Of a stretch of DNA of 8,599 nt, positions 1 through 6,052 are shown in pieces. Numbering within the stretch: position 1 is the stretch's first letter; the number at the start of each line of letters is the position of its first letter. The stretch is from positions 1-8,599 of the forward strand of contig PIVW01000243.1 in assembly GCA_003353825.1 (NCBI GenBank). Direction: 5' to 3'. Below the pieces are notes generated by a model that saw nothing but the letters and a program-made list of their open reading frames with translations, did not search any database and was not told the DNA's origin. The stretch comes from Chloroflexota bacterium (GTDB lineage Bacteria; Chloroflexota; Anaerolineae; J102). The position numbers were made by a program, and so were the translations under genes.

Positions 1-51
1 TATGTACCCAGCCCCGTACGTGAAGTGCTGACTTACCTAACCAAGAACTAG
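1..51 (+). CDS. possible C-terminal tail of an upstream gene (partial)
   Basis: Frame 1 is open from the window edge and ends in TAG at 49-51, giving YVPSPVREVLTYLTKN. The other two + frames close sooner. A strong hairpin follows 23 bases after the stop, which fits the end of a transcription unit. Sixteen residues are too few to name a family, and an open frame this short can occur by chance. The function is unknown. Confidence 0.4.
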   Translation, partial: YVPSPVREVLTYLTKN

Positions 52-73
52 GCGTTCAGAACCTAACTACTGT

Positions 74-112
74 ATGATCGGAGGGGGCGAACCGCTCCCT
101 CCGGTCATCTTA
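74..112 (+). terminator. rho-independent-like terminator hairpin
   Basis: The arms at 74-89 and 93-108 pair over 16 bp with two G-U wobbles and a 3-base loop (AAC). The stem is very GC-rich (GGAGGGGGCG with CGCTCCCTCC). Only a short T run (CTT) follows, so the U tract is weak. The position fits termination of the gene ending at 51. Confidence 0.65.
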
Positions 113-435
113 AGTGCATGCGTTTCACAGTAACAGTAGAAACACGGTTTAGGGGACGCCCAAGCTACAGCATCCCGCATTCCTGGATTGGACGTGAAGG
201 GGTTGCATAGAGATCAAACATCAAGCCGGACAGGAGCAAGAACATTGTTGGCGCCATGCTTCTGATCTCGAATCTAGCGTCGATAGTCCATGACCATGAG
301 GCTCTGGGCTGACAATGCATAACGAGGTCATCTGGTCGACCGGTTGCATGACAAGTCTGAGATCGTCCTGTTCTGTAGGCAGCGTGGAATTTGACTTGAA
401 AATGCAAAATTGCTAACAGGCAGGGCGATATTATG
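113..435. other. gene-poor intergenic stretch, no supported gene
   Basis: About 320 bases between the upstream terminator and the tpx promoter hold no credible gene. The + strand frame 118-210 (30 codons) lacks a ribosome binding site and resembles nothing I recognise. The minus-strand open frame 165-407 starts with TTG, has an arbitrary-looking composition and no ribosome binding site. A TTGACT at 391-396 resembles a -35 box, but it is 42 bases from the TATACT hexamer and therefore not paired with it. The region could be decayed sequence or a long regulatory leader. Confidence 0.5.
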
Positions 436-444
436 TGTTATACT
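436..444 (+). promoter_or_regulatory. extended -10 promoter for the thiol peroxidase gene
   Basis: TGTTATACT reads as an extended -10 element (TG-N-TATACT) about 60 bases upstream of the start at 505. No good -35 hexamer lies 16-18 bases upstream, which is acceptable for extended -10 promoters. The start point is predicted near 451, giving a leader of roughly 54 nt. No repressor site was recognised. Confidence 0.5.
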
Positions 445-504
445 CACACGGGTTAGAACCGTTTCATCCGATCAAATCTACAACACATGAGGTAAACACA
501 CACA

Positions 505-1020
505 ATGTCTCGTAATGTAACCTTAGGAAATACTCCTTTTTCAGAAGTGCTAGGCACTCCCGTAGCAGTGGGTGATAAGGCACCTGCCGCCGCCGGACGT
601 ACCAACGGATTCAGCACCGACACTTTCGATGTCATCAAGGATACGGAAGGTAAAGTCCGCGTACTGAATTTTATCGCCAGTGTGAATACTGGTATCTGCG
701 ACGCTCAGACGAAGCACTTCAATGAACATCTGTCGCAACATGACCACGTAGCAGTTGTCACCATCAGCGCTGACCTGCCTTTCATGCAGGAAAAATGGTG
801 TGCTGCTGAGGGATTGGAGGATGCCATTATGGTGTCTGATGCCTACGACATGTCCATTGCCAGTGCTTATGGTACGCATATCCAGGCTATCCGTCTGGAG
901 CAACGCGCCGTCGTGGTCGTCGATGCCGATGATATCGTGCAATATACCGAATACTGCCCCGAAGTCGGTATGCACCCTGATTATGATGCGGCCATTGCTG
1001 CTGTACATGCACTACTCTAA
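505..1020 (+). CDS. tpx: thiol peroxidase, Tpx-type atypical 2-Cys peroxiredoxin
   Basis: The 171-aa length matches the Tpx family (about 165-170 aa). Tpx is a cytoplasmic enzyme that reduces hydrogen peroxide and alkyl hydroperoxides and is recycled by thioredoxin. The family pattern is clear: ISADLPF at 87-93, KWCAAEGL at 97-104 (E. coli has RFCGAEGL) and RAVVVVD at 134-140. The peroxidatic cysteine is C65 in the segment ASVNTGIC and the resolving cysteine is C99. The active-site threonine T62 and arginine R134 are retained. The segment differs from the family's PSxDTxxC: the conserved proline is A58 and the aspartate is N61. An extra cysteine, C151, lies in EYCPEVG. The ATG at 505 has GAGG at 489-492, 12 bases upstream. 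The gene has its own promoter and terminator, so it is probably monocistronic. Family confidence is high; peroxidase activity is less certain because of the proline loss. Confidence 0.93.
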   Translation: MSRNVTLGNTPFSEVLGTPVAVGDKAPAAAGRTNGFSTDTFDVIKDTEGKVRVLNFIASVNTGICDAQTKHFNEHLSQHDHVAVVTISADLPFMQEKWCAAEGLEDAIMVSDAYDMSIASAYGTHIQAIRLEQRAVVVVDADDIVQYTEYCPEVGMHPDYDAAIAAVHALL

Positions 1021-1031
1021 CCTGTTGTATC

Positions 1032-1064
1032 GATCCCGGTTTCAGCGATGAGACCGGGGTCTTT
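1032..1064 (+). terminator. rho-independent terminator of tpx
   Basis: The arms GATCCCGGTTT (1032-1042) and AGACCGGGGTC (1051-1061) pair over 11 bp with two G-U pairs and an 8-base loop. TTTCGT follows, so the T tract is short. The hairpin begins 12 bases after the tpx stop codon. Confidence 0.75.
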
Positions 1065-1087
1065 CGTATCCTGGATATCTCTCTGTA

Positions 1088-1103
1088 GAGGGGCCTGTCC
1101 CTC
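1088..1103 (+). other. small hairpin in the permease leader
   Basis: GAGGGG (1088-1093) pairs with TCCCTC (1098-1103) around a CCTG loop and is followed by CCTTT. It lies 17 bases before the permease Shine-Dalgarno site. It could be a second weak terminator, part of the leader, or chance. Confidence 0.3.
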
Positions 1104-1132
1104 CCTTTGCCCATACGTCGAGGAGAAACGCT

Positions 1133-2482
1133 ATGAGCCTGTCCAACGAGCCCGGTCCCCAACCGGTTAATCTGATCCCCGACGACAAGGCTCGTAAGCA
1201 TGGGCGCTTGGGATTAACACCTTCGTGGGAACACATCCCCTGGTGGGGCATTATCATAATCATCGTTGGTATTATCGTTGGCTATTCGACTCTGACCAAT
1301 ACTTACTATCAGGACGCTCTTTACTTTATTTTCGATTTACCCTGGAACAGAGATGTCGTCAAAAAGCTCGATAGCGACGATATCGGCGAGAATGGCGAAT
1401 GGGCCTACACCTTTGGCAGACCGCTTGCACAGGGTACTTACACACTTTATGGCGAGTATTTCGACGAAGCAGGTGAGTTGATTGGCCAGAGCGTGACCTA
1501 CGAAGTGATTATCCCCGAGAGTGTGGAACCTGATGAGTCTGAACCACTCACACCCGCCGACGCCGGCACGAAGATCATCCTGGATACCAGTACACCCACC
1601 ATCACCGGTATCGCCCCGGCAGGAACCGATAAAATACAGATCATCGATGATTTCAGGGGGCAGCCGCTACGCGTTGCCAAACGTATCTGGTTGGCCAATG
1701 GTGTGATCCTAACGATCAAAGTCACGATCCTGTCCTTTGCGCTGGCCCTGTTTCTGGGGCTTGTCTTTGGCATAATGCGCGTATCCAGTGGGTCGCCAGA
1801 TCTACGCATCGGTTTGCGCAGGCGTTTACTGATTGGACTGCCGATAATCGCACTCTTGCTGGTATGGCAACCTGAATGGCGCCAACCCATGCTGGCAGCA
1901 ACGGTAGTGATCGCCATCGAAGCGATCATGTTCCTGGCGCCGGCACTACCCTACACCATCGCCACACTCTATGTCGAGATCGTGCGTGGCGTACCCATGT
2001 TGGTGATCATCCTCTACATGGGGTTTGCGGTGACACCCACCGTGCGTGATGCCTCCGGCGGTGCGGTCAATCTGAGGGGTCTGCCAGCTGCTGTCATCGG
2101 CTTGGGCTTTGGCTACGGGGCGTATCTGGCGGAGGTTTTTCGGGCCGGTATTCAGTCGATCTCCCATGGGCAGATGGAAGCGGCCCGTTCTTTGGGCATG
2201 AATTACTATCAGGCTATGCGCTTTGTAATTCTGCCACAGGCTGTGCGATTGATTATGCCACCCCTGGGCAATGATTTCATCGCCATGCTCAAAGACTCCT
2301 CTCTGGTATCGGTTATCGCCATGCCCGAGGTGTTGCAGCAAGGGCGTTTGTGGATTTCGCGAAACTTCCGTGCCTTCGAGGGCTTCAATTCGGTGATGAT
2401 GGTGTATTTGGTCATGACTTTGTTGCTCTCACTGCTTGTACGTAGCATCGAACGGCGAGCGCATTTGCCCGGAGATGACTAA
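1133..2482 (+). CDS. polar amino-acid ABC transporter permease with extracytoplasmic N-terminal extension
   Basis: This is an inner-membrane permease of the HisM/GlnP family, which moves polar amino acids together with an ATPase and a binding protein. The signature is in the C-terminal half: EIVRGVPMLVIILYMGF (about 282-298) and the EAA loop that contacts the ATPase, GQMEAARSLG through ILPQAVR (346-372), followed by LKDSSLVSVIA (386-396). At 449 aa it is about twice the usual 220-250. A first membrane helix (about 37-54, WWGIIIIIVGIIVG) leads into a soluble segment of about 130 residues (55-185) with beta-rich stretches such as GTYTLYGEYF, then helix 2 (about 186-214). A further insert (about 220-280) adds two hydrophobic stretches before the conserved core. 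The start has AGGAG at 1121-1125, spaced 7. No ATPase or binding-protein gene lies nearby, so the partners must be encoded elsewhere or have been lost. Substrate cannot be assigned from sequence. Confidence 0.9.
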   Translation: MSLSNEPGPQPVNLIPDDKARKHGRLGLTPSWEHIPWWGIIIIIVGIIVGYSTLTNTYYQDALYFIFDLPWNRDVVKKLDSDDIGENGEWAYTFGRPLAQGTYTLYGEYFDEAGELIGQSVTYEVIIPESVEPDESEPLTPADAGTKIILDTSTPTITGIAPAGTDKIQIIDDFRGQPLRVAKRIWLANGVILTIKVTILSFALALFLGLVFGIMRVSSGSPDLRIGLRRRLLIGLPIIALLLVWQPEWRQPMLAATVVIAIEAIMFLAPALPYTIATLYVEIVRGVPMLVIILYMGFAVTPTVRDASGGAVNLRGLPAAVIGLGFGYGAYLAEVFRAGIQSISHGQMEAARSLGMNYYQAMRFVILPQAVRLIMPPLGNDFIAMLKDSSLVSVIAMPEVLQQGRLWISRNFRAFEGFNSVMMVYLVMTLLLSLLVRSIERRAHLPGDD

Positions 2483-2618
2483 AGGTAGAGATGAAAGATT
2501 GGAGACTAGCAGCCATGTCAGTGGGTCACAATGCAGAACATAGATGGCGCAGGAAACGCTTTCTCAGCCGATATCCGTGTCGCTAGTCATCGAGTAGATT
2601 TCGAGGCCGAGAACACTT

Positions 2619-2642
2619 TTGCCTTTTGCACCTTGCCTTTTG
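2619..2642 (+). repeat. short direct repeat of TTGCCTTTTG
   Basis: Two perfect copies of TTGCCTTTTG (2619-2628 and 2633-2642) are separated by CACC, a 14-base period. They lie in the non-coding spacer between the permease and the hydrolase remnant, just before the point where hydrolase homology begins. They may be a slippage product or a deletion scar; no function is evident. Confidence 0.6.
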
Positions 2643-2646
2643 ATTT

Positions 2647-3102
2647 TTGGTCTTTGAATGCCCAACCAATCCCCTAAACAACACCCGACTGGGAGGCGCA
2701 CAGGTGGTGCAATTTGCTTACCGGGATGCGGACCTGGCGGCGGCCCTCGTGCTCATCGCTCCAGTTGCCGATTTCCTGGAGATGTCCATATCCGCAGAGT
2801 TTGCGCAGAGGTGCAGCGCCGACTTGAACGGCATCACGGCAGATGCACTACAGAGAAGTTGGATGCAACAGGCTTGGGAGCATACTCCCGTCGATCTCAT
2901 CGCTGAATTGAGCCAGTCTTTGCTGGTCGTGCGTGGCGGCGCCGACGAAGATGTACCCGGTTACGTTGTCGAAAGTCTGGTCGAGGCAGCACAAGAGGTC
3001 GTGTATCACATCATTCCCGATGCAGACCATGCATTTCACGGGCATCGTCCCGCCCTGATAGAGGCTATCGCCTCTTGGTTGGAGACTACTTTGGGCGTAT
3101 GA
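2647..3102 (+). pseudogene. alpha/beta-hydrolase, C-terminal half only (5'-truncated)
   Basis: The readable frame gives about 151 residues starting from a TTG with no ribosome binding site. From residue 15 it reads as the core of an alpha/beta-hydrolase: LGGAQVVQFAYRD resembles the helix after the nucleophile elbow (GHSLGG), then LVLIAPV, then SLLVVRGGADEDVP carrying a candidate catalytic acid (D100 or D102), and PDADHAFHGH with the likely catalytic histidine H128. The nucleophile serine and everything before it are missing: NTRLGG stands where GHSLGG is expected, so R14 replaces serine. The usual family length is 250-300 aa. A GGAGG at 2692-2696 stands 7 bases before an in-frame GTG (2704), so a 132-aa fragment could be translated. 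Its TGA overlaps the start of the MFS gene by four bases, suggesting the two were once translated together. Most likely a remnant without hydrolase activity. Confidence 0.7.
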
Positions 3103-4289
3103 AACAATCTCCGGGAATCAAAGTGGGGCGGGCGTTGTTGCATTTTCTGATACTCGTGATCCTGATCAGATTGGTGCGCGATACCAGCGTACGTATGATG
3201 TTCCCTTTCCTGCCGGTTTATGCACAGGGTTTGGGCATTACACTCACTGCTATAGGGCTTTTGATGACGGTACGAACGGCACTGGTCGTGTCGGCCCCCT
3301 ACTTCGGTAGCATCGCCGATCGCCGAGGATCGCATCGCCTTCTCGTTTTCGGTTATCTTTTACTGGCTGCTGGGCTGCTCGGTTTCAGTTTTTCACAAGG
3401 TTTTGTCAGCGCACTTCTTGCAATCATCTTGCTCGGCGTTGCCGATGCCATCATCGTGTCGCTGGCACAAGCTTATGTGAGTGTGCACTCACCACCTGAA
3501 TTGTGGGGGCGTTCCCTGGTCACCGTCGAGTATAGTTGGGCGATCACGGGGATCGTGATCCTGCCTATCTTGGGATGGCTGATCGATGTCGGTGGCTGGC
3601 GTCTCCCCTTCCAACTGCTAAGCATCTGTGCAGTCGGCGCCACCTTGCTCCTGGTGTTTGTATTACCGGCTGATCCGCCGCACCATGCCCACAAACCGTT
3701 ATCTCTTGGTCGACAAGCAACCATCATCCTGCATGATCGCAGTGCCGCTGCGACGTTGCTGGTAAATGCAGCGATCTTCATGGCGGCTGAAACCATTTTC
3801 GTGATCTGGGGCACACATCTTACACGAAACTTTAGCCTGGGACCGGCAACGATCGGCCTGGTGGCCTCGTTGATCGGTATGGGTGAATTGGGCGGAGCAA
3901 TCATCTCCAGCCGGATTATCGACAAATCGGGTAAACGATTGGGGGTGCTTGGAGGGATTCTCATTTTTATGGCAGTCCTCGCTCTTTTTCCCATACTCAA
4001 TCAGTCGTTAATCCCTTTAATCGCCGGCATCGTGCTCACCTCGCTGTGCCTCGAATATATCATTGTCAGTATGATCCCACTAATCAGCCAGCAACGTCCT
4101 GGCAGCCGGGCAACGATGTTGGCCATGGGGGCCATGCTGGGCGCGGTCAGTCGCGCTTTTACAGATTCAGTTGCGCTTTACTTGTTCGAGAATCTCGATT
4201 TTCTTGCCAATATCCTCTATGCATTCTTATCTTTGCTGGTGGCTTTGTGGGTGCTGTGGCGCTGGGTGGATGAGCGACAAGAGGTGTGA
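3099..4289 (+). CDS. major facilitator superfamily transporter
   Basis: A 396-aa integral membrane protein with about 12 hydrophobic segments, the standard MFS size. MFS motif A, in the loop between helices 2 and 3, is clear: GSIADRRGSHR at 70-80. A weaker copy, SRIIDKSGKR (271-280), occupies the matching place in the second half. Helix 1 leads to FPFLPVYAQGLGIT, typical of drug-efflux-like MFS members. The central cytoplasmic loop (about 190-212) has a small histidine cluster (HHAH). The ATG at 3099 was chosen because it overlaps the hydrolase stop as ATGA, suggesting translational coupling; an upstream in-frame TTG at 3075 would add eight polar residues. The only purine-rich site is GGAG at 3081-3084, rather far away. 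Substrate unknown; probably an exporter in the cytoplasmic membrane. Confidence 0.88.
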   Translation: MKQSPGIKVGRALLHFLILVILIRLVRDTSVRMMFPFLPVYAQGLGITLTAIGLLMTVRTALVVSAPYFGSIADRRGSHRLLVFGYLLLAAGLLGFSFSQGFVSALLAIILLGVADAIIVSLAQAYVSVHSPPELWGRSLVTVEYSWAITGIVILPILGWLIDVGGWRLPFQLLSICAVGATLLLVFVLPADPPHHAHKPLSLGRQATIILHDRSAAATLLVNAAIFMAAETIFVIWGTHLTRNFSLGPATIGLVASLIGMGELGGAIISSRIIDKSGKRLGVLGGILIFMAVLALFPILNQSLIPLIAGIVLTSLCLEYIIVSMIPLISQQRPGSRATMLAMGAMLGAVSRAFTDSVALYLFENLDFLANILYAFLSLLVALWVLWRWVDERQEV

Positions 4290-4330
4290 AGTAGGGGCAC
4301 ACCCCGCGCGATCGCCCCGAGGCTTACTAA

Positions 4331-4370
4331 CGAAATGCACCTTACATCAGCCTGATTTTGCAGCATTTCG
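4331..4370. repeat. inverted repeat CGAAATGC/GCATTTCG, possible operator
   Basis: CGAAATGC (4331-4338) is matched by its exact reverse complement GCATTTCG (4363-4370). The half-sites are 32 bases apart centre to centre, about three helical turns. The right arm lies between the proposed -35 and -10 of the next gene, so a bound dimer could affect the promoter. An 8-bp match can arise by chance in a 100-base gap. Confidence 0.35.
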
Positions 4371-4386
4371 CTAGCTGACGTATGCT
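4358..4386 (+). promoter_or_regulatory. candidate promoter giving a leaderless transcript
   Basis: TTGCAG (4358-4363) and TATGCT (4381-4386) are separated by exactly 17 bases. The hexamers match the sigma-70 consensus at 3/6 and 4/6. A start point 7 bases after the -10 falls on the A of the ATG at 4393, and no Shine-Dalgarno sequence is present upstream. Both facts agree with a leaderless mRNA. Confidence 0.4.
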
Positions 4387-4392
4387 AACATA

Positions 4393-5358
4393 ATGCAGAC
4401 AGACACATCTATCCGTTCGCTCGTGCGTTCCGCCTTGGCTGGCCATTCACCGCAACGCTTGCTTTGTGGCGAATTGATTCTTGAACCCGACCTGGTGCGG
4501 GAATCTGTTGGTTTGCAGCCCGACGCCTCAGTACCCCTCCCCGCCGAACAAGCGCTGCTCGAACGCTGGGGACACGATGTGGTGACAATATCCTTTTCGC
4601 ATGGCTGGGGAGCGACGCAACAGCCCGATAGAGATGACTCCCTCTTCCGTCTCTCCTACTGGCAAGAGCAAAGTGAACTGTTCGTCCTCGCTTTGGTGGA
4701 TGGCCCATTTAGTGTGCTAGCAAAAGCCTGGAACTGGCAGAATGCTCTGGTACGAATAAGCAAAGGCGACCCTGAAGTCGAGACGATAATGGCAGATGCT
4801 GTGATGGACTTGGGTGAACTTTTGACAGAGGTGGCCGAGGCGGGTGCTGACGGCATCATCATTGGCGAGGATATCGCCTTTCGCCGTGGTCCCTACGTGC
4901 GACCCGAGCAACTGCGTCGCTACTATTTCCCTTACCTCACTCTGCTGGTTCTCAGCGCCCAAGAACACAACCTACCGGTGATCTTTCACTCAGACGGCAA
5001 CCTTTGGCCTATCTGGGATGATCTACTCAAGACAGATATCGATGGGATTCAGGGACTAGATCCGTACTCGGCCATGTCGATGGCATTAGCAAGGGAACGT
5101 AGCAGCCCCACGCTTTGCTTGTGGGGCAATCTGGATCTGGGATGGCTGGCCCAACCTCGCCAGGAACAGGCTTACAGAGCCTATCTGCAAGAGTTATTGG
5201 ACCCTCTGACCGGTACTCCGACCATCTTCGGAACGTGTAGTGGTCTGGCGCCGGGTATCCCACTTGAGCATCTTGACAGGCTGTATCAAGCGGCTCATAC
5301 GCTCGACTGGAATTCGTCAGTTTCAAAACGCATCGAATCGCGCTCTGTGGGGTTATAA
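4393..5358 (+). CDS. uroporphyrinogen decarboxylase (UroD)-superfamily protein, not HemE
   Basis: A 321-aa TIM-barrel protein of the UroD/methyltransferase superfamily. Recognisable parts are GADGIIIGEDIAFRRG (151-166), RPEQLRRYYFPYL (170-182), FHSDGNLWPIWDDL (198-211), DIDGIQGLDP (215-224) and SGLAPGIPLEHLDRLYQA (283-300). The N-terminal arginine-rich WxMRQAGR motif of true HemE is absent, so haem synthesis is unlikely. The zinc-binding HxCx(n)C of MtaA/MtbA-type methyltransferases is also not intact: H199 is present, but the next positions are S200-D201. It belongs with the large set of poorly characterised UroD-like proteins, some of which act in corrinoid-dependent methyl transfer; no corrinoid protein is seen nearby. 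The ATG at 4393 has no Shine-Dalgarno site and the nearest upstream in-frame stop is at 4372. It is first in a run of four tightly spaced genes. The substrate is unknown. Confidence 0.85.
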   Translation: MQTDTSIRSLVRSALAGHSPQRLLCGELILEPDLVRESVGLQPDASVPLPAEQALLERWGHDVVTISFSHGWGATQQPDRDDSLFRLSYWQEQSELFVLALVDGPFSVLAKAWNWQNALVRISKGDPEVETIMADAVMDLGELLTEVAEAGADGIIIGEDIAFRRGPYVRPEQLRRYYFPYLTLLVLSAQEHNLPVIFHSDGNLWPIWDDLLKTDIDGIQGLDPYSAMSMALARERSSPTLCLWGNLDLGWLAQPRQEQAYRAYLQELLDPLTGTPTIFGTCSGLAPGIPLEHLDRLYQAAHTLDWNSSVSKRIESRSVGL

Positions 5359-5400
5359 CAGACGGTTGCAAACACACATTTTGACGTACGGAGTTTTTTA

Positions 5401-6015
5401 ATGCCCTGGAGTGCTTACTTTTTTGCCGCGATAATCGGCTATCTTTTTGGCAGTATCCCTTCTGGATATATCCTCGCACGTTTACGCGGCGTAGATATCA
5501 CGAAGCAAGGGAGTGGACGTACTGGTGGGACAAATGTCTTCCGTGCTTTGGGACCGAAGTTTGGTTTGATGACAGGTTTTTTTGATATTCTCAAAGGAAT
5601 TTTTGCCGTACTTATCGCTCGTTGGCTATTTGGCGACGAATACGCTGCAGCACTTGCGGGCGCTTTTGCGGTTCTGGGACATAACTGGTCTATCTTTTTG
5701 GGCTTTCGCGGTGGCGCCGGAGGAGGCACAGCAGCAGGGGCGCTGCTAGCTCTGAACCCGATTGCCGGCCTTATTCTGATTCCGATATTCTTTGCCATTT
5801 TGGCAATAGGCCGCTATGCATCGATTGCGACCTTAAGCGTCGGTCTGGGGGCAGTGCTGATCCTCACCGCATTTTGGTTGCTCCATTTTCAGACACCATT
5901 CGGGCATGTATTGTTCGCTTTGCTGATCTCCGGCGCCATGGTCTGGGCTTTGCGTCCCAATATTATGCGGCTTATATCTGGTACGGAACGGCGTATCACA
6001 TTGAACAGACCCTAG
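5401..6015 (+). CDS. plsY: PlsY-like acyl-phosphate:glycerol-3-phosphate acyltransferase
   Basis: PlsY is a membrane enzyme that transfers an acyl group from acyl-phosphate to glycerol-3-phosphate, the first step of phospholipid synthesis in most bacteria. The 204-aa protein has the family's size and hydrophobic pattern. Motif 1: GSIPSGY then GSGRTGGTNVFR (37-48). DILKG is at 62-66. Motif 2: GHNWSIFLGFRGGAGGGT (93-110). Motif 3: RPNIMRLISGTERRI (185-199). Two usually conserved positions differ: SGN is SGR (R40), and the lysine of GGKG is A106. These lie in the motifs that bind glycerol-3-phosphate, so activity or substrate may differ; they may also be normal for this lineage. The ATG at 5401 has GGAG at 5390-5393, spaced 7. 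It lies 42 bases after the UroD-like gene and 37 before the reductase gene, so cotranscription is likely. Confidence 0.9.
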   Translation: MPWSAYFFAAIIGYLFGSIPSGYILARLRGVDITKQGSGRTGGTNVFRALGPKFGLMTGFFDILKGIFAVLIARWLFGDEYAAALAGAFAVLGHNWSIFLGFRGGAGGGTAAGALLALNPIAGLILIPIFFAILAIGRYASIATLSVGLGAVLILTAFWLLHFQTPFGHVLFALLISGAMVWALRPNIMRLISGTERRITLNRP

Positions 6016-6052
6016 CCCGAGATAGCCATCGGACCAGGGGTGTGTTCGGGTT

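Noticed and set aside
118..210. 30-codon + strand frame beginning MRFTVTVETR
   Set aside because: It is too short, with no Shine-Dalgarno site and no recognisable motif. It starts just after a terminator without a clear promoter.
165..407. 80-codon open frame on the minus strand
   Set aside because: It begins with TTG, has no ribosome binding site, and its protein resembles no family I know. It is likely a chance frame in the intergenic stretch.
550..1008. 152-codon minus-strand frame opposite tpx
   Set aside because: It lies wholly over a well-supported gene, and the protein is low in recognisable structure; a shadow of the coding strand.
2491..2586. ATG at 2491 (MKDWRLAAM...) and ATG at 2475 overlapping the permease stop as starts of a downstream ABC gene
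   Set aside because: Both frames stop within 22-31 codons and show no Walker A or permease motif, so no gene can be supported.
3542..3560. 7-bp perfect hairpin GATCACG/CGTGATC inside the MFS gene
   Set aside because: It lies within coding sequence for a membrane helix, has no T tract, and is explained by the local GATC-rich codon choice.
3473..4000. 175-codon minus-strand frame opposite the MFS gene
   Set aside because: It is antisense to hydrophobic codons and shows no domain; it mirrors the codon bias of the MFS gene.
4294..4316. G/C-rich inverted segments (GGGG..CCCC, GGGGC..GCCCC) after the MFS gene as a terminator
   Set aside because: The stems are only 4-5 bp and no T run follows, so termination is not supported.
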